The notes under the pieces: generated by a model
Databases searched by the model: none
Seen by the model: only the letters and a program-made list of their open reading frames with translations
What the model was told of the DNA's origin: nothing
Part shown: in pieces, positions 28,200-40,438 of the stretch
Position numbering within the stretch: position 1 is the stretch's first letter
Layout of the letters: every line of letters starts with the position of its first letter
Made by a program: the position numbers and the translations under genes
Source: Phenylobacterium sp. J367
GTDB lineage: Bacteria; Pseudomonadota; Alphaproteobacteria; Caulobacterales; Caulobacteraceae
NCBI RefSeq assembly: GCF_024699985.1
Contig: NZ_JAJONA010000001.1
Location: forward strand, 1,860,001 to 1,924,000
Direction: 5' to 3'
Length of the DNA: 64,000 nt

Positions 28200-29057
28200 G
28201 CCCCCCGAGGCCAGGATCGCGGCCAGCCCTTCGCGGTAGGTCGGATAGGCCGGCCGCCAGCCGAGCTCGGCCTTGGCCCGGGCGTTCGAGACGCGCTTGC
28301 TCTCGGCGTAGAAGCGCATGGCCTGGGGCGAGAGGCTCGCCTCGGCGATGGGGATCTCCGGCGGGACCGGCAGGCCGAGCAGGCCGGCGGCGTAGGCGAT
28401 CACGTCGGCGTTCGGCGCGGGTTCGTCGTCGCAGAGGTTGTAGACGCCGCCGGCCCGTGGCCGGGCGATGGAGGCGTCCAGGCCCGCGGCCAGGTCGTCC
28501 ACATGGATGCGCGAGAACACCTGGCCCGGGGCGACGATCCGGCGGGCCTCGCCCGCCCGCAGCCGGTCCAGCGCCGAGCGGCCGGGGCCGTAGATCCCGG
28601 GCAGGCGGAAGACCGTGACCGTCAGGCCCATGCCGCGGCCGACCTCCAGCCAGTCGCGCTCGGCGGCGACCCGGCGGGCGCCTTCCAGCGACTGGGCCGA
28701 CAGCCGGCTCGCCTCGGTGACCCAGCCGCCGCGCCGGTCGCCGTAAACCCCGGTGGTGGAGAGATAGCCGGTCCAGTCCGGGAAGGCCCCCGAGCGGGCC
28801 AGCGCCGGGACCAGCACCGGCAGGCCGGGGCAGCCGTCGGCCCCGGGCGGGGCGGTGACCAGCAAGGCCTGGGTCGTCGTCAGCGCTTCGGCGACAGCGT
28901 CCTGGTCGGTGGCGAGGTGCGCCGTGACGCCTTCCGCTGCGAGGGCGGCGGCGTCCTGCGGCGACCGGACCGTGGCGTGCACCTCCCAGCCCTTCGGCCG
29001 CAGGCGCCGGGCGAGCGCGCGGGCCGCGTAGCCATAGCCGAAGACGAACAGCCGCAA
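28197..29057 (-). CDS. SDR-family NAD(P)-dependent epimerase/dehydratase (YeeZ-like)
   Basis: An intact 286-aa extended SDR. It starts MRLFVFGYGYAARALARRL, with the dinucleotide motif G-x-G-Y-x-A. It has STTGVYGD and the IHVDDLAAGL segment near the C-terminus. The usual catalytic Y-x3-K is not obvious, as in YeeZ-like members, so activity is uncertain. It ends inside a dispersed repeat. It is 3 bp downstream of the sqdB-like gene and probably in the same transcript, so a sugar-nucleotide role is possible. Confidence 0.75.
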   Translation of the reverse strand: MRLFVFGYGYAARALARRLRPKGWEVHATVRSPQDAAALAAEGVTAHLATDQDAVAEALTTTQALLVTAPPGADGCPGLPVLVPALARSGAFPDWTGYLSTTGVYGDRRGGWVTEASRLSAQSLEGARRVAAERDWLEVGRGMGLTVTVFRLPGIYGPGRSALDRLRAGEARRIVAPGQVFSRIHVDDLAAGLDASIARPRAGGVYNLCDDEPAPNADVIAYAAGLLGLPVPPEIPIAEASLSPQAMRFYAESKRVSNARAKAELGWRPAYPTYREGLAAILASGG

Positions 29058-29060
29058 GCG

Positions 29061-30272
29061 CTATTCCGCGGCGACGGCGCCGGACTGGACGCTGGCCGTG
29101 GCGGCGGCCCGCTCGGCGTTCCAGGCGCTGACGCAGGGAATCCGGGAGAGGTCGGCGCGGCCGGCGCAGGCCCGGGCGATCTCGGCGACTTCGAGCAGCA
29201 GGCCATCCTCCAGGGTGATCGGGTCGAGGCCGTAGGCGAGCAGGCGGCGGTTCTCCACGGCCAGGTCGTTCTCGTCTGCCTCCTGCCGCGGATTGGGCAG
29301 GTGGGCGACCTCGGCGCCGGTCAGGCGCGCGACCATCTGGGCGAGGTCGCGGACCCGCCAGCATTCGGTCATCTGGTTCATGACCTTGACCCGCTCGCCG
29401 CGCTCGGGCGGATTGGCGAGCGCCAGTTCGACGCAACGCACCGTGTCCTGGATGTTGATGAAGGCCCGCGTCTGGCCGCCGGCGCCGTGGACGGTGAGCG
29501 GGTGGCCCACGGCGGCCTGCATCAGGAAGCGGTTCAGCACCGTGCCGTAGTCGCCGTCGTAGTCGAAGCGGTTGACCAGCCGGGGATCGAGCCGGGTCTC
29601 CGCGGTCTGGGTCCCCCAGACGATGCCCTGGTGGAGATCGGTGATCCGGAGGCGGTCGTTCTTGGCGTAGAACTGGAAGAGCAGGGCGTCCTGGGTCTTG
29701 GTCAGGTGATAGATCGACCCCGGATTGGCCGGATAGAGGATCTCCCGGGGCTCCCAGCCGTCCGGCGTCTCCACCTTCACCGTGAGATAGCCTTCCGGGA
29801 TCGCCATGCCTGCCGTGCCGTAGCCGTAGACCCCCATGGTGCCCAGGTGGGCGAGGTGGATGTCCTGGCCGCTGTCGACGATGGCCGCCAGGATGTCGTT
29901 GGTGGCGTTGAGGTTGTTGTCGACCGTGTAGCGCTTGTGCCGCGCCGATTTCATGGAATAGGGCGCGGCCCGCTGTTCGGCGAAATGGACCACGGCGTCC
30001 GGCCGCCAGCCGGCAAGCAGCGCCAGGAGGGCGTCATAGTCCTTGCCGACGGTGAGATCGTGGAAGCCGATGGTCCGGCCGGAGACCTCCGCCCAGGCGG
30101 CGAGGCGGGTCCCGATGTCGGCGATAGGGGTCAGCGACCCGGCGGCGAGCTCGTCGTCGATCCGTCGGCGTGAGAGGTTGTCAGCGATCGCCACCTCGTG
30201 GCCGCGCGCCGACAGGTGCAGGGCCGTGGGCCAGCCGCAGAAGCCGTCGCCGCCGAGGACCAGTACGCGCAA
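29061..30272 (-). CDS. sqdB: UDP-sulfoquinovose synthase-like epimerase
   Basis: An intact 403-aa protein that matches SqdB over its length. It begins MRVLVLGGDGFCGWPTALHL and has DNLSRRRID, HLGTMGVYGYG (catalytic Thr and UDP-glucose contacts), and SIYHLTKTQDA with the Tyr/Lys pair. GTQT and RAFINIQDTVRC follow. SqdB converts UDP-glucose and sulfite to UDP-sulfoquinovose, the head group donor for the sulfolipid SQDG. The neighbouring galU would supply UDP-glucose. The dedicated glycosyltransferase SqdD/SqdX is not adjacent; the GT4 gene at 25235 is only a weak candidate. Confidence 0.8.
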   Translation of the reverse strand: MRVLVLGGDGFCGWPTALHLSARGHEVAIADNLSRRRIDDELAAGSLTPIADIGTRLAAWAEVSGRTIGFHDLTVGKDYDALLALLAGWRPDAVVHFAEQRAAPYSMKSARHKRYTVDNNLNATNDILAAIVDSGQDIHLAHLGTMGVYGYGTAGMAIPEGYLTVKVETPDGWEPREILYPANPGSIYHLTKTQDALLFQFYAKNDRLRITDLHQGIVWGTQTAETRLDPRLVNRFDYDGDYGTVLNRFLMQAAVGHPLTVHGAGGQTRAFINIQDTVRCVELALANPPERGERVKVMNQMTECWRVRDLAQMVARLTGAEVAHLPNPRQEADENDLAVENRRLLAYGLDPITLEDGLLLEVAEIARACAGRADLSRIPCVSAWNAERAAATASVQSGAVAAE

Positions 30273-30340
30273 ACTCGCCGCTCCTTCGCGTTTTCCCCCT
30301 GGACGACAGGGCTACCGCAGAGCGGCGTTGGGCGGAAGCC

Positions 30341-31216
30341 TCAGGCCTTGAGCAGATCCTGGATCGCGGCGCGGGCGGCGTCGGCCAGGTCGGGCCGGCG
30401 GAGCGCGAAGGCGACGTTGGCGCGCAGCAGGCCGATCTTGTCGCCGCAGTCGTAGGTGGTCCCCTCGTACTCCAGCGCCTGGAAGGGCTGGCGCTTCATC
30501 AGGTGGGCCATGCCGTCGGTGAGCTGGATCTCCCCGCCGGCTCCGCGCTCCTGGGTCTCGAGGATCTCGAAGATCTCGGGATTGAGGATGTAGCGGCCGG
30601 AGATGAACAGGTTCGAGGGCTCCGTCCCCGGGGCCGGCTTCTCGACCATGCCGACCATGCGGTTCAGCCGGCCTCCCTGGCCTTCGAGGGCGACGATGCC
30701 GTACTTGTGGGCCTCACCTTCCGGCGCGGGCTCGACAACGACGATGTTGGCCCGCGTCTTCTCGTAGGCGGCCACCGCCTGGGCGAGCGCCGGGGTGTCG
30801 GCGGCCATCAGCATGTCGGGCAGCATGACGGCGAAGGGCTCGTCGCCGATCACGTCCCTGGCGCACCAGACCGCGTGACCGAGGCCGAGAGGGGCCATCT
30901 GGCGGATGAAGCTCATCTGGCCGGGTTGCGGCAGGTCGCGGCGCAGGTCCGCCAGGATCTCCACCTTGCCCTTGGCCTCCAGGATGCCCTCGATCTCGGG
31001 GCTGGCGTCGAAATAGTCCTCGATCGCGCCCTGGCCGCGGCCGACGATGAACACGAAGTGCTCGATGCCGGCCGCCCTGGCTTCCTCGACGATGTAGCTG
31101 AGGATCGGCCGGTCGACGACGTTCAGCAGATTCTTCGGAGTGGTCTTGGCGCCCGGCAGCACCCGGGTCCCCAGGCCCGCCACCGGCAGGACAGCCTTAC
31201 GCACGCGCTTCGTCAT
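30341..31216 (-). CDS. galU: UTP-glucose-1-phosphate uridylyltransferase
   Basis: About 291 aa. The nucleotidyltransferase opening KAVLPVAGLGTRVLPGAKTT and the following DRPILSYIVEEA are typical of GalU, as is the later VEKPAPG(T)EPSNL. It makes UDP-glucose, the shared substrate of the adjacent SqdB-like enzyme and of Ugd at 36482. The ATG at 31216 is chosen because GAGGGG precedes it by 3 bases; an in-frame ATG at 31240 would add eight non-conserved residues. Confidence 0.95.
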   Translation of the reverse strand: MTKRVRKAVLPVAGLGTRVLPGAKTTPKNLLNVVDRPILSYIVEEARAAGIEHFVFIVGRGQGAIEDYFDASPEIEGILEAKGKVEILADLRRDLPQPGQMSFIRQMAPLGLGHAVWCARDVIGDEPFAVMLPDMLMAADTPALAQAVAAYEKTRANIVVVEPAPEGEAHKYGIVALEGQGGRLNRMVGMVEKPAPGTEPSNLFISGRYILNPEIFEILETQERGAGGEIQLTDGMAHLMKRQPFQALEYEGTTYDCGDKIGLLRANVAFALRRPDLADAARAAIQDLLKA

Positions 31217-31428
31217 CAGCCCCTCGTCCCCAAGCTTCACTTTCAGGCGGACACCGAAACGTCCAGGCCGGCGAAGTGATCCCTGCGGCGTTAGAGGACC
31301 GGCGTTCGGAAATCCACCGGGGCGGTCGCCAAATGTGATCGGGAAGGCGCCTTTTCACGATTTCGGCGCCTCACGGCGGCGTGTAACGTCCGCGGCCCGG
31401 GGGGAACCAAGACCAGGGAGAAGACCAA

Positions 31429-31731
31429 ATGATGCTCCGCACCATCACGTCCGTCGCCGCCGCCGCCATGCTGATGGCCAGCCTGTCGGCCTGCCAGCAG
31501 AAGACGGAAGAGGCGCCGGCCACCGGCACCGCCGCCGACGCCTCGGCCACGGCGCCCGCCGCCGACACCTCGGCCATGGGCTCGGCCATGGCCACCGATC
31601 CGGCCGCCGCCGGCGCGATGACCACGCCGACCGATCCGGCCGCGGCCCCGGCCACGCCGCCGGTCGACGGCTCGATGACCGCCACGCCGCCGGCCACCAC
31701 GGCCCCCACCACGACGCCGCCGCCGCAGTAA
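31429..31731 (+). CDS. Small Ala/Thr/Pro-rich lipoprotein
   Basis: A 100-aa protein with a lipoprotein signal (MMLRTITSVAAAAMLMASLSAC, lipobox S-L-S-A-C). The mature region of about 78 aa consists almost entirely of A, T, P, S, D and G with repeated TDPAAA and ATAPAAD units and no fold-forming core. It is probably a disordered surface or periplasmic lipoprotein. No family is recognised. It has its own terminator downstream and stands between galU and glmS. Confidence 0.75.
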   Translation: MMLRTITSVAAAAMLMASLSACQQKTEEAPATGTAADASATAPAADTSAMGSAMATDPAAAGAMTTPTDPAAAPATPPVDGSMTATPPATTAPTTTPPPQ

Positions 31732-31753
31732 GGCTTCAGGCAGACCTGAACGG

Positions 31754-31783
31754 AACGGCCGTCCCTCGGGGCGGCCGTTTTCG
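31754..31783 (+). terminator. Intrinsic terminator after the lipoprotein gene
   Basis: AACGGCCG and CGGCCGTT form an 8-bp stem, extended by TCCC/GGGG, directly followed by TTTTCG on the plus strand. It ends the lipoprotein transcript just before the convergent glmS stop. Confidence 0.8.
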
Positions 31784-31789
31784 TATCCG

Positions 31790-33607
<1,818 letters not shown>

Positions 33608-33743
33608 GAGGCTTTGCTTCCTTTATGATAGGGCGCGAACCTGAGCCCTAGTTCCCGGGTTCTGGGTCCTAACGCCGGGGCTTTAGCATCGGCTAAGCTG
33701 GCGGCCACTAAATCTCGGTTTCGGATCGTTTCGAGGACTATCG

Positions 33744-35095
<1,352 letters not shown>

Positions 35096-35120
35096 AAGAT
35101 CGTCCGCCCACCAGCCTAAG

Positions 35121-35142
35121 GGTTCTGCAAAGCTGCAGAGCC
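35121..35142 (+). terminator. Hairpin downstream of glmM
   Basis: GGTTCTGCA and TGCAGAGCC form a 9-bp stem with the loop AAGC, 26 bp after the glmM stop. There is no T tract, so termination may be weak or factor-dependent. A second perfect 8-bp stem (GACCCCCG/CGGGGGTC) follows at 35187-35211. Confidence 0.45.
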
Positions 35143-35250
35143 GTGCTGCGTCCGCGCGGATTGTGGGCCCTTACGGCTTGGCTTAGGACCCCCGCTCCGC
35201 GAACGGGGGTCGACGAAGCTCCCACGTCTTGATCGGGAGCCAGGGTTCCA

Positions 35251-36141
35251 ATGAAGCGCCTCCTCAGGCGGGCCGGCCTCGCGCTGGCCGGTCTCGCTGT
35301 CCTTGTTGTCTGCGCCGTGCTGGGCGCGTTCGCCGCCAGCGAGGTGATGCTGCGCCGAAGCTATCCGAAGACCCCGGTGACGATCGCGGCCTCGACCGAC
35401 GACGGCGCGGTGGCCCGCGGCCGCAAGGTGGCGCTGCTGAACGGCTGCCACGACTGCCACGGCGACAGGATGGAGGGCCGGCTCTTCCACGACGAGATGC
35501 CGATCCTGCGCGCCTGGGGACCGAACCTGACGAGGATCGCCGCCAAGCAGACGGACGCCGAACTCGACCGCGCCATCCGCCACGGCGTGGCCGGCGACGG
35601 CCGGACGCTGTGGGTGATGCCGTCGGAGGCCTTCGCGCGCCTGGACGACTCGGAGGCCGCGGACCTGCTGGCCTACATCCGCAGCTTCCCGGTGACCGGC
35701 GAGGAGCAGCCGCGCACCCAGGTCGGGCCGGTGGGCCGGCTGGGCGTCCTGATGGGCAAGTTCGATCTGGCGCCGGCCATGCTGATCAAGGAGGGCGACG
35801 TGGCGCTGCCGGACCTCGGACCCCGGCACGCCGAGGGCCGCCGGATCGCGCGAACCTGCATCGAATGCCATGGCCCGGCCCTGACCGGCCGGGAGGTGGT
35901 GAAGGCGCCGGACCTGATCATGGCGGCGTCCTATGAGATCGAGGACTTCGAGAAGCTGCTGCACACCGGCATCGCGGCCGGCGACCGGGAGATCGGCCTC
36001 ATGACCGGGGTCTCGCGCAGCCGCTTCAAGCATCTCAGCCACGCCGAGGTGCAGGCGCTTCACGATTACCTGAAGGCGCGGGCGGACAAGCTTCTGTCGA
36101 CGGATAGAATTGCCGCGACGGCAACCCTACCCAACCCTTGA
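35251..36141 (+). CDS. Membrane-anchored diheme cytochrome c
   Basis: An intact 296-aa protein. An N-terminal membrane anchor (roughly residues 8-33, LALAGLAVLVVCAVLGAFAA) is followed by two cytochrome c domains, with heme sites NGCHDCHG near residue 68 and TCIECHGP near residue 208. Methionines of LWVMPSEAF and IGLMTGV are candidate sixth ligands. The layout suits a periplasmic electron carrier, such as partners of alcohol or sugar dehydrogenases. It is not next to any dehydrogenase here, so the partner is unknown. Confidence 0.85.
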   Translation: MKRLLRRAGLALAGLAVLVVCAVLGAFAASEVMLRRSYPKTPVTIAASTDDGAVARGRKVALLNGCHDCHGDRMEGRLFHDEMPILRAWGPNLTRIAAKQTDAELDRAIRHGVAGDGRTLWVMPSEAFARLDDSEAADLLAYIRSFPVTGEEQPRTQVGPVGRLGVLMGKFDLAPAMLIKEGDVALPDLGPRHAEGRRIARTCIECHGPALTGREVVKAPDLIMAASYEIEDFEKLLHTGIAAGDREIGLMTGVSRSRFKHLSHAEVQALHDYLKARADKLLSTDRIAATATLPNP

Positions 36142-36211
36142 GACTTGTGTCAGCATCACAGCGTTCTGCGCCGCTCGACCGGCGCCGACGAAAAGAAGAT
36201 GCGGAGGAAAC

Positions 36212-36379
36212 ATGCGGCATGACCTCGCTTTCGGCGGGTCGGCGCGTCCGTTGGTCGGCCGGGGCGTCAGCTCCGTGGCCTGCCTGGCGTTCGTGGTCGT
36301 CCTGGCGCTGGCCTTCTGGGCCGGTGCGGTCTGGCTCGGCCAAGTGCTCTTTCAGCTGACGTCGGGCGGCGGGTTCTGA
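36212..36379 (+). CDS. Small single-span membrane protein, 55 aa
   Basis: Begins MRHDLAFGGSARPLVGRGVS with a single hydrophobic helix (SSVACLAFVVVLALAFWAGAVW), then a short tail LGQVLFQLTSGGGF. GGAGGAAA precedes the ATG at the ideal distance, which strongly supports translation. No family is recognised. It lies in the same direction as the diheme cytochrome 70 bp upstream and is convergent with ugd. Confidence 0.65.
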   Translation: MRHDLAFGGSARPLVGRGVSSVACLAFVVVLALAFWAGAVWLGQVLFQLTSGGGF

Positions 36380-36481
36380 TCCCCTGACCGACAGCGGCCG
36401 CGTTGAAGGCGACCGCCTCCGCGGGCCCATCGGTGCGCCCTCATGCTACGCCCAAGGCCGGGCTTGCCCGGCCTTCGTCGT

Positions 36482-37786
36482 CTAGGCCCGCCCGACGCTG
36501 GTGTAGGCGAAGCCGCGGGCGCGCATGTCGTCGGGCTTGTAGATGTTCCGGAGGTCCACGAGCACCGGCTTCTTCATCAGGAGCTTGATGCGGTCGAGGT
36601 CGAGGGCCCGGAACTGGTCCCACTCGGTGATGATGACCAGCGCGTCGGCGCCCTCGGCGACCGCGTAGGGGTCGTCCCGGAAGGCGACGTCCTTCAGCAT
36701 GTGCTTCGCCTCGTGGCCCTCGGGGTCGAAGGCCTGCACCTTCGCGCCGGCGGCCTGCAGGGCGGGCACGATGTCGAGGGAGGGCGCATCGCGCATGTCG
36801 TCGGTGTTGGGCTTGAAGGTGAGGCCCAGCACGCCGATCGTCTTGCCGCTGAGATCCTGACCGTCGACCGCGCCGATGACCTTCTTGGCCATGGCCTTCT
36901 TGCGGGCGTCGTTGACCTTCACGGTCGTCTCGATGAGCTGGACGGGCGAGCCCGCGTCGCGCGCGGTGCGGACGAGCGCCAGGGTGTCTTTCGGGAAGCA
37001 GGAGCCGCCGTAACCCGGGCCGGCGTTCAGGAACTTGCCGCCGATCCGGCCGTCGAGGCCGATGCCCTTGGCCACCTGCTGCACGTCGGCGCCGACCGCC
37101 TCGCAGAGGTCGGCCATCTCGTTGATGAAGGTGATCTTCATGGCGAGGAAGGCGTTGCCCGCGTACTTGATCAGCTCGCTGGTCCTGCGCCCGGTGAACT
37201 GGATCGGGGTCTCGTTGAGATAGAGCGGGCGATAGAGCTCGCGCATCACCGCGCGGGCCCGCTCGTCGTCGGTGCCGACGACCACCCGGTCGGGGCGCTT
37301 GAAGTCCTCGATGGCCGCGCCCTCGCGCAGGAACTCCGGATTGGAGACCACGGCGACGTCGGCGTCGGGGCGCACGCGCTTGAAGATCGCCTCGATCTCG
37401 TCGCCGGTGCCGACCGGCACGGTGGACTTGGTGACCACGACGGTGAAGCCGTCGACCAGGCCCGCGACCTCCTCGGCGGCGGAGTGGACGTAGGAGAGGT
37501 CGGCATGGCCGTCGCCGCGGCGCGACGGGGTGCCCACCGCGATGAACACCGCGTCGGCCTTGCGCACCGCCTCGGCCGCGTCGGTGGTGAAGGACAGCCG
37601 GCCGGCCTTGACGTTGCTGGCCACGAGGGCGTCGAGGCCGGGCTCGTAGATCGGGATGCCGCCCTGCTGCAGGCGCTCGATCTTGCCGGCGTCCTTGTCG
37701 ATGCAGGTCACGACGTGACCGAAGTCCGCGAAGCAGGCGCCCGAGACCAGGCCCACATAGCCTGTGCCGATCATCGCCACGTGCAT
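36482..37786 (-). CDS. ugd: UDP-glucose 6-dehydrogenase
   Basis: An intact 434-aa protein. It has the NAD-binding start MHVAMIGTGYVGLVSGACFA, VAVGTP-type FIAVGTPSRRGDG, and VVTKSTVPVGTG. SNPEFLREGAAI, the substrate-binding KYAGNAFLAMKITFINE and the catalytic cysteine in GPGYGGSCFPKDT follow. It oxidises UDP-glucose twice to UDP-glucuronate for capsule, LPS or other polysaccharides. Together with galU it makes this stretch a UDP-sugar supply region. Confidence 0.97.
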   Translation of the reverse strand: MHVAMIGTGYVGLVSGACFADFGHVVTCIDKDAGKIERLQQGGIPIYEPGLDALVASNVKAGRLSFTTDAAEAVRKADAVFIAVGTPSRRGDGHADLSYVHSAAEEVAGLVDGFTVVVTKSTVPVGTGDEIEAIFKRVRPDADVAVVSNPEFLREGAAIEDFKRPDRVVVGTDDERARAVMRELYRPLYLNETPIQFTGRRTSELIKYAGNAFLAMKITFINEMADLCEAVGADVQQVAKGIGLDGRIGGKFLNAGPGYGGSCFPKDTLALVRTARDAGSPVQLIETTVKVNDARKKAMAKKVIGAVDGQDLSGKTIGVLGLTFKPNTDDMRDAPSLDIVPALQAAGAKVQAFDPEGHEAKHMLKDVAFRDDPYAVAEGADALVIITEWDQFRALDLDRIKLLMKKPVLVDLRNIYKPDDMRARGFAYTSVGRA

Positions 37787-37864
37787 GATTCAGTTATCCC
37801 CGACGAAGATTGGGCGTCCTTGGCACGGGCGGCGGGCAGGCGCCAGCGCAGCGGCGCCGCAGGA

Positions 37865-39367
37865 CTAGATTTCCTGGTTGTACTTGCCGACCTGCGGCCG
37901 TTTCGCCAGGCGGGGCTTAACTTCCTCGCGGAACAGGGCGCGCATGTCGTCCTCGGAACGGGTGCTCTCCACCACGACGACGATCTCCGGCTTGTTGGAC
38001 GAGGCGCGCACCAGCACCCAGGAGCCGTCCTCAAGGGCCACGCGGACGCCGTTGACGGTGATCACGTCGACGATCTTGCGGCCGAGGATCGTGCCGCCGG
38101 CCTTGGCGAACTCGCTGTACTCGCGGACCACGTCGTCGACGACGCCGTACTTCTCCTCGTCGGCGCAGTGCGGGCTCATGGTCAGCGAGGTCCAGGCGAC
38201 GGGCAGGGCCTTCTTGAGGTCCGAGAGCTTCCTGCCCGGATTGCGGTCGAGCATGGCCAGGATCGCAGCCGCGGCGACAATTCCGTCGTCGTAGCCGCGG
38301 CCGATCGGCGGGTTGAAGAAGAAGTGGCCGCTCTTCTCGAAGCCGGCGAGCGCGCCGAGCTCCGCAGTCTTGCGCTTGATGTAGCTGTGGCCGGTCTTCC
38401 AGTAGACGGTCTTGGCGCCGTTCGCCTTCAGCATCTCGTCGGTGGCGAAGAGGCCCGTGGACTTCACGTCGACGATGAAGGTGGCGTCCTTGTGCAGGGC
38501 CGACAGGTCGCGGGCCAGCATCAGGCCGATCTTGTCGGCGAAGATCTCCTCGCCCTCGTCGTCCACCACGCCGCAGCGGTCGCCGTCGCCGTCGAAGCCC
38601 AGCGCCACGTCGGCGCCATGCTCGCGGACGGCCTTGGCCATCTCGGAGAGCATGTGGTGGTCCTCGGGGTTCGGATTGTACTTCGGGAAGGTCCAGTCGA
38701 GGTCGCAGTCCATCTCGATGACCTCGGCGACGCCCATGCGGCGCAGCGCGTCGGGGGCGAAGGCGCCGGCGGTGCCGTTGCCGCAGGCGGCGATGACCTT
38801 CAGCGGACGGGTCAGCTTGAGCCGGGTCGCGGCGTCGGCGATGTAGCGTTCCTTGACGCCGTCGATGTGGGCCAGCGAGCCGTCGGGGCGCTGCTTCCAC
38901 TTTCCGCCGAGCACCAGCTCCTTCAGTCGGCCCATCTCGTCGGGGCCGAAGGTCAGCGGCTTCTGGGCGCCCATCTTCACCCCGGTCCAGCCGTTCTCGT
39001 TGTGGCTGGCGGTGACCATGGCGACGCACGGCGCGTCGAGGTCGAACTGGGCGAAGTAGGCCATGGGCGAGGTGGCCAGCCCGATGTCCAGCACCTCGCA
39101 GCCGGCGGCGACGAGGCCGATGGTCAGCGCCTGCTTGATCGACATCGAATAGGACCGGTAGTCGTGGCCGACGACGATCCGCTTCTGGCCGAGCTCGTGG
39201 ATGTAGGTCCCAAGCCCCAGGCCCAGGGCCTGGACGCCGAGCAGGTTGATCTCGGGCCCGAACAGCCAGCGCGCGTCGTACTCGCGGAAGCCGGTCGCCT
39301 TCACCAGCGGCTGGGTCTCGTATTCGAAGGTGTTGGCGACGAGGTCGGCGCGGGGGACGGGCAGCAT
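37865..39367 (-). CDS. Phosphomannomutase/phosphoglucomutase
   Basis: About 500 aa from MLPVPRADLVANTFEYET (start at 39367 with CCGGAG upstream; the open frame to 39433 adds a non-conserved stretch). It has FREYDARWLFG, the phosphoserine loop in MVTASHNENGWTG, the magnesium loop GFDGDGDRCG, FEKSGHFFF and the phosphate loop RASSNKPEIVVVVEST. It interconverts mannose- or glucose-1- and 6-phosphates. Its place next to ugd and kdsD suggests feeding GDP-mannose or UDP-glucose pathways for envelope sugars. Confidence 0.92.
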   Translation of the reverse strand: MLPVPRADLVANTFEYETQPLVKATGFREYDARWLFGPEINLLGVQALGLGLGTYIHELGQKRIVVGHDYRSYSMSIKQALTIGLVAAGCEVLDIGLATSPMAYFAQFDLDAPCVAMVTASHNENGWTGVKMGAQKPLTFGPDEMGRLKELVLGGKWKQRPDGSLAHIDGVKERYIADAATRLKLTRPLKVIAACGNGTAGAFAPDALRRMGVAEVIEMDCDLDWTFPKYNPNPEDHHMLSEMAKAVREHGADVALGFDGDGDRCGVVDDEGEEIFADKIGLMLARDLSALHKDATFIVDVKSTGLFATDEMLKANGAKTVYWKTGHSYIKRKTAELGALAGFEKSGHFFFNPPIGRGYDDGIVAAAAILAMLDRNPGRKLSDLKKALPVAWTSLTMSPHCADEEKYGVVDDVVREYSEFAKAGGTILGRKIVDVITVNGVRVALEDGSWVLVRASSNKPEIVVVVESTRSEDDMRALFREEVKPRLAKRPQVGKYNQEI

Positions 39368-39453
39368 CGGAACTCCGGAAAACGGCGTGTGCGCGGTCTG
39401 TTTAATGAGCGGAAGGCGGCTAGGCCACCTCAACGCTCAAGGTCGGAGAAGGG

Positions 39454-40438
39454 TCACATCACGCCCGCGCGAAGGATGTCGTGGACGTGCAGGATGCCGA
39501 CGGGCCGGCCGTCGTCGACCACGAAGAGCACGGTGACGGCGGGCGGCGGGTCGCTCATCAGGGCGAGCGCCTCGGACGCCAGCATGTCGGGCGGCACGGT
39601 CTTCTTCGGCCCCGGCGTCATGACCTCCCCGGCGGTGTGGTCCAGCAGACCCTCGATGTGCCGGCGCAGGTCGCCGTCGGTGATGGCGCCCAGGAGCCGG
39701 CCGTCGTCGCCGGTGACGCCGACGACGCCCCAGCGCTTCTCGGTCATCACCAGCAGGGTCTCGCGCATCGGGGCGGACTGGGAGACGAGCGGCAGCTCGT
39801 GGGCGCCCGTGCATCAGCGAGCCCGTGGTGCGCAGCATGGCGCCGAGCTTGCCGCCCGGATGGAAGACGTGGAAGTCGGAGGGCTTGAAGCCGCGGCGTT
39901 CCAGGAGCGCCACGGCCAGCGCGTCGCCCAGCGCGATCTGCAGGGTGGTGGAGGTGGTGGGCGCGTTGACCTCCGCCGTGGCCTCGGCGGCCTTCGCCAG
40001 CTCCAGCACCACGTCGGAGGCCTGGCCGAGCGCGCTGTGCGCCTCGGCAGTGATGCCGATCAGCGGGATATGGAAGCGCTTGGCGTAGGCCAGGATGTCG
40101 GCGAGCTCCCGGGACTCGCCCGACTTGGAGATGCCGAGGATCACGTCGGCGTCGGTGACCATGCCGAGGTCGCCGTGGCTGGCCTCCGCCGGGTGGACGA
40201 AGAAGGCGGGCGAACCCGTGGAGGCGAAGGTGGCGGCGATCTTGCGGGCCACGTGCCCGGCCTTGCCCATGCCGGTGCAGATGATCCGGCCCTTGGCGGC
40301 GAACAGCAGGTCGACCGCGCGGGCGAAGGGCTCGCCGAGGGCCCGGGCCTGGGCGGAGAGCGCGTCGGCCTCCTGGGCCAGGACGCGCCGGCCGACGGCG
40401 ATGGCGTCGAAGGCGGTGATCGGGGACGTCTCGCTCAT
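39454..40438 (-). CDS. kdsD: Arabinose-5-phosphate isomerase (SIS + two CBS domains)
   Basis: About 327 aa after removing one extra G near 39806. The SIS domain has ICTGMGKAGHVARKIAATF, FFVHPAEASHGDLGMV and GISKSGESRELAD. After HPGGKLGAM come two CBS domains (EKRWGVVGVTGDDGRLLGAI and PAVTVLFVVDDGRPVGI). This architecture is that of KdsD/KpsF/GutQ, which make D-arabinose-5-phosphate for Kdo in LPS inner core. The ATG overlaps the stop of an 81-aa membrane-protein gene (ATGA), suggesting one operon. Confidence 0.95.
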
